NCBI RefSeq assembly: GCF_028858725.1 | Contig: NC_084759.1 | Location: 90,826,889-90,890,888 of the forward strand | DNA from: Colius striatus | Lineage: Eukaryota; Chordata; Aves; Coliiformes; Coliidae | Length of the DNA stretch: 64,000 nucleotides | Reading direction: 5' to 3' | Shown: one piece after another, positions 40,101-51,569 of the stretch | How the letters are laid out: each line of letters begins with the position of its first letter | Numbering within the stretch: position 1 is the first letter of the stretch | Position numbers and translations under genes: made by a program | The notes under the pieces: model-generated | What the model was told of the DNA's origin: nothing | The model's database searches: none | The model's input: only the letters and a program-made list of their open reading frames with translations

Positions 40101-40599
40101 CCCCAAGAGAAGATGAAATAAAGTTGTGTGTTCTCCCTTTACAACAGTAGAGGTTTTGCATAAACTTACATTCCTCTACTAACACAAAACATGCACTCTT
40201 GCCACAGGAGACAAATACTTCTTATGCTGTTTCTAGCCAATGACTTTAACTTCAAATCCAGAGTAAACATAACCTCTTCAGAGCTGGGAGCATGTTTGTG
40301 TGCAAGGAGACCAGCCCACTGCATTACAGTGATAACAATATCCGTTAAAAACACGGCACTTACAGAACAGAGGCATGCACGAGGGCTGCTAAGTTCTTTG
40401 ACACAGTACTGAAAGAAAGGTCAGTTTCTAAAACTTGGAGATGCTGAAAAGTCAGGACTTTTTTACAGTATCACCAAGTAAAACACTCTGAGAGGTAGAA
40501 AAGCTGTTTTGATTCATTAATGATTCATTTGCGGCTCCTCCACTGAAGTCAAGAAGTGAGGGATCCCACCAACCAAGAACTACCATTCAAAATCACAAG
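37163..40599. other. Intergenic sequence downstream of NDUFV3
   Basis: No recognised gene. Open frames at 37102-37476 (plus) and 38303-38725 (minus) look like chance frames. Confidence 0.5.
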
Positions 40600-40620
40600 T
40601 TATCACGCATTTATGAATTA

Positions 40621-40626
40621 TTTATT
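40621..40626 (-). terminator. NDUFV3: NDUFV3 polyadenylation signal
   Basis: The minus strand reads AATAAA at 40626-40621, about 90 bp after the stop codon at 40713, within AGATAATAAATAATTCATAA. Cleavage would be expected about 15-25 bp further (near 40600). The short 3' UTR is inferred. Confidence 0.7.
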
Positions 40627-40712
40627 ATCTGATTTATAATACAGATGAAGCAACAGTGCTAAAAAGGACAATCTATGATTCTGCCTGGGCATTTGTTTTA
40701 AATGGGGTTCTT

Positions 40713-40879
40713 TCAGTGCCTTGGTGATGGTCTTCCAGAAGATGGCTGAGGTTGCCTGAATTTTGAAAGAACAGCAAGAGAATCGACAAAGGTATAAATG
40801 TTATATTCATGATGCTGAAGGTTCTTGTAGGTGGAGTTATCGAATTCTTCAGGAGCAGGCTCACCAGTTGCTCTGGTCT
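40713..40879 (-). CDS. NDUFV3: NDUFV3 terminal coding exon (conserved core)
   Basis: Acceptor GTTTTCACAG (AG at 40881-40880), TGA at 40715-40713. It encodes [19 protein letters not shown] and the C-terminus [12 protein letters not shown], which is almost identical in mammals. This exon is common to both isoforms and contains the part that sits in complex I. Confidence 0.96.
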
Positions 40880-43800
40880 CTGTGAAAACAAACAGTAACT
40901 GGTGAATCTAAGGATGCCACACCAGAGGACAATATTTTTATTTACCAAGCCAGCCTTCACATACTTTCAGATCCCTCATCCTGTCAACATTAAAAAAAAT
41001 AAACGGAACTCAGCAGCTATAACAAAAGGGTAAATGTACTAAGTTCTGCTGGTACCTTGCCTGGTCATAAAGCAGAATATTATTATGCAGTAGGGGAACA
41101 GGAATCAGTACAAGTCATTTAATACAGCACTGGTTTTAAAATCCAAACTACCACCTAATGCTGGGGGGTGGATAGGGCAGAACACTTCATCTATATTTTC
41201 AAGACATATGTCTGCATTTCCCGTCTTTATCATAGTTGCCTGGGTTTTCACTCCAGCCAGAACAGTAGGTGACATTCTTTGCGAGCCAGGAGAGGCAAAG
41301 GAGCAGTACAAATGATGTATCATCATGTCAGACCATGAGACACAGCTATTAAAACTATTTTACAGATTGATTTTTTTCCATGGGGAGAAGTGATGGAATC
41401 ACTGAGATCTCCACAGTTTAGTTTCAAATGTGGTTATCCTGAACAGTAATAAATCAAAGGCCTTTGATGTAAATTTCCTTGCTTCTAAACGTAATCTTCT
41501 AAACTCTTCTAAATCTCTTCTTAATAAAAGAACAACCTAATAAAGTTATTCAGAACCCCCTTCACTTCATGTTTAAGCCAACATGAATTCTTACACTTTT
41601 AGAACATTACGTAGACTTAGGCAGTGCCATTTACATAAAATGTTCCCGTTATGGGCAGACTTTTACAACCAAGGAAATTGCAAGAAATAAAACTTTACTC
41701 CCAATATTAATTTATTCTCCTATACCTGGAGTTTTAACAATGGCAAAGACATAAGCATAATATAGTGAAAAGCTCTGTCATACAGATTTGTATGTAGTGG
41801 ATTAGGTGAGATCATATTAAGCTTCTTTTTGCAACACAAGCGTCTACAATAAAAATACAAGAACTCGAGCAACTGAACACCAGAATCTCCTTTTGATCAT
41901 GACAGAACTATTGCAATGTAATCAGTTTAAGAGCATGTATCTGTAACATTTAGCGAGACTTGCTTATAAAGTGCAGCGTATTAAGCCATGGTTTCAGCAA
42001 AACACCATGCACAACCGATGAAAGGAAATACCCCTGTGCCTTCTGCCCAGTTCCTACTGAGACAGCTCATAGGAGACAACGCCACAGATATAAAAGCCAG
42101 ATGATGCAGTCTTTGCTGCAAATAGCCCCAAGAACAGGCCAGCGTAGGCAAGTGTACAGTTCAACCTGCAAGAGACAGTTGTTCCAAATTAAGAGGCAGA
42201 TGCTCAGGAAGAAAAGCAGATGGAATCTCATTTTTCCTGCCCAAATACACTGTACTTGGCATCTTGAATGAAAAATTTATCCCTGAATTCATTCTCTCCA
42301 CACTTCAGACTTCATCTATGCTTTCTCTCTTAAAGAGCAGGCATTTCACAGGATGTTCTTCCAAAATGAATCAGAGCTATATTTGAGTTACCTTATATTT
42401 GCTACTATTTTGCTACTTACTTAGTGGTTTAAGCAAGCAGTTTTTGCTGACTGCTTACCATGCCCGCTCTACAAAGTGGATGATGTCACCTTAACATCCC
42501 GGTTTGTAATGAGAAAAATTGCTTTTACATCTTCAGTGTGCCTGCTGCAGACTTTGCAGATGAGCAAAAGAACATGGGAACGAGACAGAAGTATGGATTA
42601 CAGAAGGTATCATTAACCATGAACATTAAATGTGGAAAAGTAGTAGCTGTTCTCAAAGAAAGCCTCAAAAAGAAGAAAGAAAAAGATATCCCCGCAGTTA
42701 GCAGTGATGCTGTTGAATGCAGCTAGGTTTGGCTTTTTGCTACCTGCTGGCACCTAAAGACATTACATCAGCAGTGAATGTGTGTGAACTTGCCTGTACT
42801 AACTCTCACCTCTCCTACAGCCACTGCAGCAGAGTCCTCTAGCAGGTACCCAATAGAAACTTTCCTGCTGCCACAGCCTTACCACCTCTACAGCGCAAAG
42901 GGAACTCAACAGCAAAAATGCTGCTTTCAGCAAAGTCTAGTCCTATACAAAAGTTTTGCTGGTGTGGTGATGATGATGATGGGTGAGGCACAGTAGTACT
43001 GTTGCCCCATCGGCACAGATCTGCAGGAAACGTTTGTCACACGGGCTTAATCTCATTCTGGATGTACAGCATCAGAGCATAGGAGGCTGTTGCATAGACA
43101 TGTCATAATCTTCACCTTGAATAATTAGCACATTTTAAGACCAAGTTCTCCGTCTCATACTTGAAGTCAATTGAACTAATTTTTAGGGTCTTCATATCAG
43201 CCTCAATGTGAAAATAATGCTTGGGCATCTAGAAGGAGAAAAGCATCACCTGTAGATAAATACAAATAGCCTTTCCCAGTTTGTTTATTAATTTTTTTGA
43301 AGAAAGTTTCTGTTGCTGACTGGAAGGAGAAAAGAGTAAATGAAAATGTCACTTGCAAACAGTGCTGCATTTTACCATCTGAGTTGCAGTCAAGGAAGAA
43401 GATAAGCTCAGCTTCCAACTTTAAATCAAATTACGAGCTGACTAACCCCTTGTAACAGACGGCAGGTCTTTTACTCAGCACTTTAACCTGGAAACTGATG
43501 TGCAAAATCAATTTTTTTGTCACTTAACCTAGTTAAGACACCTCAGAGTCACAGAATAGTTGAGGTTGTAAGGCACCTCTGGAGGTCATCTGGTCTAATC
43601 CCAAAAGATAAAGCAGGGTCAGCTAGACTAGGCTGCCCAGGACTATGTCCAGGCAGCTTTTGAATGTCTCCAAGGATGGATACTCCACTACGTCTTTGCG
43701 CAACCTGTGCCAGTGCTCCATCACTTTCACTGTTTCAGTTCATCCCCACTGCTTCTTCTCCCATCACTGTGTACCAGTGAAAGAGTCTTACCTCTGTTTT

Positions 43801-46800
43801 CTTTGCACTGTCCCTTCAGATATTTATATACACCGATGAGATCTCCCTCCCCTCAAGCCTTCTCTTCTCTGTGTTGCACATTCGCAGTTCTCTCAGCCCT
43901 TCCCTCCAGGACAGATGCTCCAGTTCCTTCATCACCTTGGCAATTTGCTGGACTGTTTCCCATAACTCCACATCTCTCTTGTACTGGGGAGCTCAGAATT
44001 GAACATGGCCCTTCAGATGCATGCTAACCAGGGAAGGATCACCTCCCTCCCTCAGCCTGCTTGCAACACTCCTAATACAGCACAGGTTACCATTGGTGAT
44101 CTTTGGTGCAAGGGCTCATGTTCAACTTGCTGTACACCTGGATCCCCTGAGCTTTTCTGCAAGGATATCACTTGAAAGATAACATCTGAGCAGCTTTACA
44201 ATTATGCTGCTTTCACTTCCAAGTAGGCAACTATTTAATTCTAAGCAGCAACCAGAAAGGGGGGGTCTTAGGAATAGTATGCTGCCTAAGTTGAAAGGCA
44301 AGAATGATAAGCCACCACAGATCAGGACAGAAGGGCATTTCCCATTAAAATACACAGAATGAGATCAGTTGGTAAGTCAACAGGACTGGTAGTAAATAAA
44401 AGGGTAAGTTAGACAGGGAAGTATAGCTAGGTAGGATGGTTATATGATGTGTGATGCTCTTTCGTGAAACATATCACTGTCTCCTCACAATGACTCACTA
44501 CAAAAACAACTGGGCTGTAAGGTCAACTCAGTGCTACTTCAATGTCACTCGCATACAACCCTCCAGTCTCAGAATCGATACCTGCTTCTGGCAATACACT
44601 ATGACTTCTTGAATTCTACTGAAATCCGGGTTTTTTAAAAAGAAAGACTCAGGATTTAAGCAAAAATCAGATGTCATTAGATTTGCCATTAGAGAATGGC
44701 AGCTACCAAATGCTTCCAAGAAAAGACAAGAGAGGAAACAAGTTTTGTCATATGAAACCCATGATTTTGCTCACGATGGAGACAAATCTTGGTTTCATTT
44801 TATAAGTAACTCATTTGTGAAACTATAAATACAGCAAAATGAAGATGACTTCCTTTTACAGCGTAAGTGGAAACTGAGTACTACTAAGCACTTATAACAA
44901 TTAGCAATGAACAAGAAATTATCTTCCAGAAAGACACTGCTATACAGTTAGCTTCAGTATAAATACCAGAGAATCATGAAGATTTGGAAGCCCTTTAAAA
45001 AACGTTAAACCCTAGCCCAGATGAATCTATACAGTTCAAACAATTTAAAGTTGTACCCTCTATTGTGCTTTTCTCTCCAGTCTGGACTCCTGCTTCCTGA
45101 ATGGTCTCCTCCTTTGCTGTGGTACTCATCACCAACATTGTGCTTTCAGAAGTCTCTTCTAGTTCAGGAGATGTTACTCCTGCTTCTGGCTCCTGTGTTT
45201 TCACCTTTTTTTCTTCTCTGGACACCAGTTTTTGCTTTTTGTCTTCCTGAGTCAGTGATGAAGCTTTCAGCTGAATAGCTGCTACTTGGGTTCCAATGGA
45301 CTTTTCCTCCAAATATTTAGATTTACGAGTGATATCAGTCAGGTCTTGGCTTTCAACCACACGTGGTTTTAAGACCAGCTTCTGCTGACCTGCTTCTTTT
45401 GGAGTTGATTTTACTTTGGGGTCTCTTGCTTTGGATTTTGATGTTTCATGGCTGACTGACGTTTTAGAAAACGTGGCCTGTTTGATAGCAGACACATCAG
45501 TTTCTGTTTTCCACGGCTGCTTCTTAGCTATGTATTCTTTGTGGGATTTCTGGGACAAATTCTCTTTGGCTAGCATTGCTGCCTTTACTGCTATGTCCCC
45601 CGAAAAGATGAAATCTCGTCTAGGAAACTCAACTTTGGTCTTCGCAGCAACTTCTGAATCATCATTGTCACTTTCTTCCTCAGAATCTGAGCTAGAATCT
45701 GAATCTGAGCTGGATGAAGTTTCCTCCTCAACCAGCTCTTTCCTCAAGCTTCCTTCTCTTGCAGGTTTAGTAAGGTTTTCCTCCTCAAGGGAAGAAACAG
45801 CTGCTCGCTGAGGAAATGCAACCACAGTTTTCCTTGACATGAACACCCTCTTGTCTTCAGTAGAAGGTTTTGAAGCTTCCTCGAGGTTAGTACTAGATAT
45901 GCTCTCACCTTTGTTTGCTGATGCTAGGAGAGAGCTAGAAGACAACATTTTAGGAAATTCAAGTGGTGCCTTGATGGCTAGCAGCTTGGTGCTTCCCTGT
46001 GGTGACACTACATCTAGGAAATGGCATAAAGAGGATTATCATCATTATATCCAACACTGCTGTTAGTAAGTTATCTTAGTCATACAATTTTAGCTGAGAA
46101 AATCTAGTACAAAAAGCAAATTGAGAGAAGTTACTACACTAAATACAGGCATTATGAAGCAGAAAGCTTTCAGATATTTTAAGAAACCAGAGTTCTAATT
46201 AGCACTCAACAGTTTTTGCTGCTGCGATGCTCAAACTCTTGATAATGCCTTTAGCTCCTTGCTTTGCCAAGCTCCTCTCAAGAGCTGTTTTTTCTCTGTG
46301 CTGCAATTCTACACCACTTAAAATGGTTTACAGACACCTTCCAATCTCAGATAAACATTAAGATACTGAGCTTTTCAATATGCTGCTACAGAGATAATAT
46401 TTGCCTATGAACGAGCTGGTGAAGCAGAAGACACAGTAAACAGACATAGCAAAAGCCAGCCTCTTGCAAGTTATCGTTAAAGCAGTAGGAAGGGATGACT
46501 CCCAAGAGACAAAGCAGTGGAGTACGAGGCACCTGAGGCCATACATGAAAGTATTACTTGTTCATGCATCCATTTGACAAGTTGAATTGTGTTTAACAGA
46601 GTTTAACGTTATTTCCCCAAGGCCTTATCTCCTCCAGTATTCACTGTCTCCATTTCCTATTTCTGGTTTGAGATCTCTTTGTAAAAATAAAGTCTTAGAA
46701 AATGTCCTAATGTTTCACGTTAAGCCTGCCTTTATTTCTTCTCCCTCATGGATACCTTCATTAGGCTAAATTCTCCAGACAAAGAGCCAACAACTGAAGG

Positions 46801-49800
46801 CAAGGCAGCAGCTTTCAGACCTTTTCAGACAGTACCAAATATCCCTTGTATGCTTGTGACAATGATGCCCTCAAGACATTGATCAACAGCAAATACTGTT
46901 GTGGTTACAGAAAAACAGGGGGACAAAGCGGATTGGGAGCACATGACGAAGACACAACACTGCTGAAATTTGCTATAGCAAAGCCAGCTCCATTTTGAGT
47001 TATATCACTTCCAACCAGCAGTGTAACTCATGGATTTCTGGTCCATTGTGCAGATTTACCTGCACAGTTTGTCAACCCATATCTGCTTTGCAAGACCATA
47101 AACTAGATGCAGTTATCCCCTTTCCTAGTACTTTACAGTCACACCTTGTATGATCCAAGGAGTTACTAGACTTAGTTATGAACAGAAGCAAGCCTTTAGC
47201 AATGTCCACATGAAAATATCACAGAAGAGATTGATACACGAAATCAAAAGCAAAGTAATTGAGAAAGAAAAACAGAGTTCTTAACATAAGTATAAGCAAA
47301 CAAAGTATCAGTTTACTATAGAGGTAATAGTTTTGAATCATTTTGGACACATACTTCTCTCTGCCAGATGGAAGGTGCAGGGCAGGGAGGGAAGGCAGGG
47401 AGAAGCAGGAGGATGAGCAGCCACCTTTGAAATAAGCCTGAGTCCCTGCGCATACTGACACAGCCCAGCAGCAGCAGCCTGTGGAAACTAATACACGAGG
47501 AAACATCGTTCAGGATTGAAGAGCTCATCAAAGAAGTGTTAAGGAAGGTCAAACTAACACAAGAATGCCCAAAGGGATGACAGAAAAGTGAAAGCTGAGC
47601 AGAAGTTGAAGAAGTATTCATGTTAAGGCATCCTAAGAAATCAAGAAGGCAGGTAACATTCAACTTGACCATTAACATGACTGGAAAAACACTTTTAAAG
47701 AGACTAATACTTGGATAAGTGAAAAAGATACACGTTTCAGCTTTTAGTCCTGCAGTTTAATGCAACTGGTACAGACACTTTAATTGGGGCACTTCAAACT
47801 TTGTACCACCTGACCTATACTTGCATTGTTTTGCCAAAAGTACAACACATCCAAGTCAGTAATAAGAACATCATTCCTAGATGCGCTCTAACTGTTGTCT
47901 GTAACAGCAGCGCCGTTATCATGACACGTTTAGAGCACATTTGCGCGTGGGACGGCAGTGTGCAGAAATTATGGGTCTACTCCCCACCACTGACTCTGCG
48001 AGTAAATGGGACCATTTTATCAAAGGAAAACTGCACACTGTGCTCCAGCTAGAACCTGAGGAAGACTGCTGCATCCTACACACCTAAACTGTAGCCATTT
48101 GCAGGGGAAGCAGCTGAATGAAAGAAGTGGCCTAAGAGGTCCCCAGACACATTCTGGCATCAAGAGCTGCGGGACAATGAATCTAGAAACTGATGCTAAA
48201 GTACATCACAGATATGCTTAAAATAATGCAAAAAAACCACCCCCAAATGATGACTAAAAGCCATTTGTTGTTCAATTGACTTTATATTAATCTATGTAGC
48301 AAAGGCTTTCTTAACGAAACAAACAAGTATTTATTTGCCTTGGCATTTCAGAAGCTTACATTAGAAGCCAGAAGCCTGCATTCAACTCCTCTCTCAGTGA
48401 TCTTTTCAACAGCTGTCAACAAGCCTGATCGCTCCTACATATGGTCCCATCGAGCTTTGCTATTTAAGCACCTGGACCTCTAATTTGGGATGGGAATCCC
48501 ACTCATTGAGTCAGTGAGCCTTTATTTACAAGTAGAATTTTGCACAAAATCCCTCTTTGGAATTTTTATTTATGTTTTGACTTTGGTCAGGGATAAAAGG
48601 GGTTTAAATACATCTCAATGTCAAATGCACTGCAGCATCCAAATCTAGGTCCATGTATTACCTTGCTTGGAAACCTATAGGGCAAGAAGCATTATTACTA
48701 CGTTTAACACAATTGGGCCACAGTAGTTTTCTGCAGCTTCTTGACACTGTTGCCTGGAGCAGGTATTTGGATTTTGCAAGTCTTTATCTTCTTCTGTAAA
48801 ATGAGATGCTTTTTCACCCTCATAATCCAAACATTTCAAAAGACAAGGGGGAACATCTGAAGTTCAAAAACAGATTTTGCTCTGCATTAAAAAAGTAACC
48901 TGATTCACTCATTTCCATCAAATTTCAGGCAACTTGCAAAGCTTGCTTATATTAAGAAAAAAGTAAAGCTTGACCAGGCTTAAGGAGAGCTATCATCACA
49001 GCAGGTAACATATTAAAGTGAAGGTAAGCAAGTAAGAAGCATAAAGCTTGTAGCATGGTCTATGAACATAAATATATCCCACATGAACCCATTGCTACCG
49101 GACCCTTACTTCTAGTTTTCTTACTACTCGGTATGTTCAAACAGAAATCCTTGTTTACATGGTGATGACCTTTCACTTTCTTAGCTGTTCAGAGATGTGG
49201 CCAATGAGCATTCTTAAGCTCTTCCTGCTTATTTAATGTCCAGTGTTAACACTAGGGCTGGAACACAAGAAGCTCTACTTAAACACAAGGAAAAACTTCT
49301 TTCCTGTAAAGGTGAAGAGAGCCCTGGCACAGCCTGTCCAGGGAGGGTTTGGAGTCTCCTTCTCTGGAGGTTTTCAAAACCCACCTGGACATGTTTCTGT
49401 GTGATCTGATCTAGGTAAATCTTATTTAGCAGGGGGTTGTACTAGATGATCTTTAGAGGTCCCTTCCACTCTATGATTCTATGACATGTGGAAGGGTTTA
49501 AACTTCAGATGGGCTCTCCCCAGTCCAACTTCTTTGGCCCAAGTGCCACAGAAACCTCCTCGAGGCTGGAAGGCTAGAGGGGAAGGCATTTAGCTACCCT
49601 GTTGGTACAGCAACAGAAAAGAAGGCTCTCCTACGAGCAGCTCTATGCCCATTTGCGTTTATTTACACACCACCCAAACGGGACAAAACAAACGTCTTAC
49701 TCGCTGGTGGTGGCGTGCCGGATCCTGTCGGCTTGGTACAAAGCGCCGCGGATGTAGCCGCTCCTCCCAACCCCTGGGCCTCCAGCCGCAACATCTGCAA

Positions 49801-50114
49801 GGCACAGTATAAAATAAATCAACAAAACGGGGCAAAAAGCGAGGTTCGGGGGGTTGGAGAACCGTGACCCCTGTCATGCCATCTGCTGCGCGCATGCGCA
49901 CCTCCTCCCACCCCCGGGCCCGTTGCGCAGGTGATGATAAAGCGGAGGATACCTGCACAACGGGCCCAGAGGGGAAAAGGAGGTGACCGTCTGGGTACAT
50001 TGCAACTGAAACGAGCCGCGCAACCGTGCGGGAGTAGGCCTGCTTTCCACCCACCCCACCCGTTACCTTGCGGGTCACCGCCCGGCCGCAGCCCAGCACT
50101 GACGGAGCCGCCAT
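40713..50114 (-). CDS. NDUFV3: NDUFV3, mitochondrial complex I accessory subunit (flavoprotein 3), complete; exons 50114-50067, 49794-49701, 46013-45057, 40879-40713
   Basis: NDUFV3 is an accessory subunit of the matrix arm of NADH:ubiquinone oxidoreductase, bound near NDUFV1/NDUFV2. Exon 1 (16 codons, [16 protein letters not shown]) and exon 2 form the cleavable mitochondrial presequence: basic, alanine-rich, without acidic residues at the start. Exon 3 is the long alternative exon known from mammals: KLLAIKAP and [11 protein letters not shown] motifs, then a serine/acidic cluster ([15 protein letters not shown]), otherwise low-complexity and lysine/serine-rich. Exon 4 carries the conserved core: [18 protein letters not shown], then [17 protein letters not shown] and a stop. 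Sizes 48 + 94 + 957 + 167 nt give 421 residues; skipping exon 3 keeps the frame (phase 1 to phase 1) and gives 102 residues, close to the mammalian short form. All splice sites are GT/AG. The gene is head-to-head with WDR4, as in mammals. Confidence 0.95.
40880..45056 (-). other. NDUFV3: NDUFV3 intron 3
   Basis: About 4.2 kb containing one long CR1 copy (43549-44165). I see no other exon or RNA gene. Confidence 0.8.
43549..44165 (-). repeat. CR1 LINE copy (3' part)
   Basis: The plus strand reads GAGTCACAGAATAGTTGAGG, AAGGCACCTCTGGAGGTCAT and the inner region GCAACCTGTGCCAGTGCTCC, continuing to the CTCTTGTACTGGGGAGCTCA part. It is about 600 bp, antisense in the window and so sense with respect to NDUFV3 transcription. 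Confidence 0.9.
45057..46013 (-). CDS. NDUFV3: NDUFV3 large alternative (cassette) exon
   Basis: Acceptor TTTCCTAG at 46015-46014; the first codons read [13 protein letters not shown] after joining to exon 2. The donor is G/GTACAA at 45057/45056, weaker than consensus, which suits optional use. It is 957 nt, exactly 319 codons, starting and ending in phase 1. The open frame continues past the donor to a stop at 44995, so intron retention would give a different C-terminus. Phosphorylatable serine/acidic run at about 45660-45725. Confidence 0.93.
46014..49700 (-). other. NDUFV3: NDUFV3 intron 2
   Basis: About 3.7 kb, with a CR1 tail at 49255-49488. The rest is unique-looking sequence without recognised features. 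Confidence 0.8.
49255..49488 (+). repeat. CR1 3' fragment
   Basis: It contains AGAAGCTCTACTTAAACACA, GTCCAGGGAGGGTTTGGAGT, AGGTCCCTTCCACTCTATGA and the tail TTCTATGAC. Sense on the plus strand, antisense in NDUFV3. Confidence 0.9.
49701..49794 (-). CDS. NDUFV3: NDUFV3 exon 2
   Basis: Acceptor GTGCCTTGCAG, then ATGTTGCGGCTGGAGGCCC; donor CAGCGA/GTAAGA at 49701/49700. It encodes [19 protein letters not shown] and a short threonine/proline-rich linker. The single base left over (A) makes AAT with exon 3 or AAG with exon 4. Confidence 0.88.
49889..49900. promoter_or_regulatory. NRF-1 binding site
   Basis: CGCGCATGCGCA, the full NRF-1 consensus (its reverse complement is TGCGCATGCGCG), sits in the 272-bp first intron of NDUFV3 inside the CpG island. 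NRF-1 is a known activator of nuclear respiratory genes. Confidence 0.75.
50067..50114 (-). CDS. NDUFV3: NDUFV3 exon 1
   Basis: The start ATG lies in the context AAGATGGCGGCTCC, a YY1-type element overlapping the initiation codon. It encodes [16 protein letters not shown] and ends at AAG/GTAACG. The mammalian protein also begins MAAP with a basic residue at the exon end. Confidence 0.92.
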
Positions 50115-50384
50115 CTTGATGCTGAACGCTGGGACAGCTCCGGGCCCTCCCGGCGGCGGGGCCTCGGCCGTGAGGCTCCGCCCCCACCGCCCCGCCCCGC
50201 CCGCCGCTGCGGAGGGTGCCGTGAGGCCAGGGTCATTAGGTACAGTCTTTGTCGTGGCGCATCCCTCTGTTTGTACTGTTCTCAGGTTTCTTTTCGTGGT
50301 CTTGCTGGGTTATCTGAACACCCTCAAGACGTCCCAGGCACAGTTAAGATTTTATCTGAGACCCCCTCCCTAAGACAACCCTTT

Positions 50385-50577
50385 CACTGAGAGGGTTATT
50401 AACCATTGGAACCGGGAGTCCCAGGGAGGTGGTGGAGTCACCATCACTGGAGATACTTAAAAGACGTATAGATGAAGCACTGAGGGATATGGTTTAGTGG
50501 TGGGCTTGGCAGTGTTAGCTTAGTGGTTGGACTTGGATGATCGTCAAGTTCTTTTCCAACCGTAACAATTCTATGAC
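50385..50577 (+). repeat. CR1 3' fragment
   Basis: CCAGGGAGGTGGTGGAGTCA, GTTGGACTTGGATGATCGTC and TTTTCCAACCGTAACAATTC form the end of a CR1 subfamily 3' region. It lies just upstream of the NDUFV3 promoter in the shared NDUFV3/WDR4 intergenic space. Confidence 0.85.
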
Positions 50578-50839
50578 AGTTGCGAATCAATCCAAATGGC
50601 TTGTCTCTTATCCACCTGTGCATACAAGAAGTCTCAGAACTGTTCAAGCAAGCGTAACAAAACCACCACAAAAGACCTAGCATATTTTTCCATCTTTCTG
50701 CCTTTGTTCAAGGCATCAGAGCAGAGAGGTGGAGGCCTGAGAGAGCAGCATGAGAAGCAGCTGAGGGAGGAAGCCTTGTGGAGGCGATGGCCGTGATTTG
50801 GCTATGAATCTTGGGGTCAAGCAGAAAAACAAGTTCAAA

Positions 50840-51490
50840 ACGGTTTCAGTGAGGCCATGGTGCCCAGAATAACTGTAGCAAAGTTAACACCCCTTTGACA
50901 CCCCCAATTATGATAATGAGCAAAAAGAGGTACATGTGTAGTGGGTCTGGGATGGTAGTGATTTTCCACAGCAGCTCCTGCAGTGCTGTGCTTACTGTTG
51001 GTATCAATATTATGACTACTGCTCACACAGCATCAGGGCTGTCCCTCCAGCATTCCTTCCCCCACCTTCACTAATAGCTGTGGGTGAACACAATCTTGGG
51101 AGGGACCATGGCCAGAACAGCTGACCCAGGCCAACCAATATTTCATACCATATGACATCAGCTCAGTAATATAAACTGGGGGAGAGGAGCAGGAAGGGGA
51201 GGCAAGTTTCATTTTTGGCCTTCCAAAAGCAACTGCTATGCATACTGAAGCCCTGCTTCTCGGGAGGTGGCCGGACATCTCTGCTGATGGGAAGCAGAGA
51301 GGAACAGCTTTATCTGCTTTTGCTTCGCTTCCCAAGCACACGGCTTTGCTGTTTCTTTATTAAACTGCTTTTATCTCAACCCATGAGACTCCCATCTTAT
51401 TTTCTCCCCTTCCCTGGCTTGCTGAGGAGGTGGGGGATAGAGCTGTGTGGTGGGCACCTGGCATCCAGCCAGGGTCAAACTACCACAACA
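50840..51490 (+). mobile_element. Solo LTR of an endogenous retrovirus
   Basis: The 3' end is GGGTCAAACTACCACAACA at 51490. The copy contains the U3/R signals expected for an LTR in this direction: TATAAA at 51170-51175 (in GCTCAGTAATATAAACTGGG) and a polyadenylation signal ATTAAA at 51359-51364. The section TCTCAACCCATGAGACTCCC pairs with the reverse-strand fragment at 36.7 kb. The 5' boundary is uncertain (50.69-50.97 kb are all possible). No retroviral gene and no clear primer-binding site follow, so it is a solo LTR. Confidence 0.8.
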
Positions 51491-51569
51491 TACTAAACAT
51501 ACATGACTATGTTCCTCAACTCTCCCCTCAAACCACGTCACCTAAGGGAGGGTGCTGAGAAGTTTGGGG

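Larger units (their letters stand above)
49680..50235 (-). promoter_or_regulatory. NDUFV3: CpG-island promoter of NDUFV3
   Basis: CpG-rich segment spanning exons 1 and 2 and the upstream flank. GC boxes lie just upstream of the ATG (plus-strand CCGCCCCC near 50179 and GCCCCGCCCCGCCCGCC near 50190-50205). The YY1-like start context and the NRF-1 site in intron 1 are typical of nuclear genes for mitochondrial proteins. No TATA box. The transcription start is inferred at roughly 50130-50200. Confidence 0.8.

Noticed and set aside
47801-48052. 83-codon plus-strand frame in NDUFV3 intron 2 with some CpG
   Set aside because: Mildly protein-like but with no homology, no splice partners and no promoter; too weak to report as a gene.
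49659-50114. Single 151-codon frame starting at the NDUFV3 ATG
   Set aside because: Only the first 16 codons are exon 1; beyond AAG/GTAACG it reads intron. The exon 1-exon 2 splice restores the known protein.
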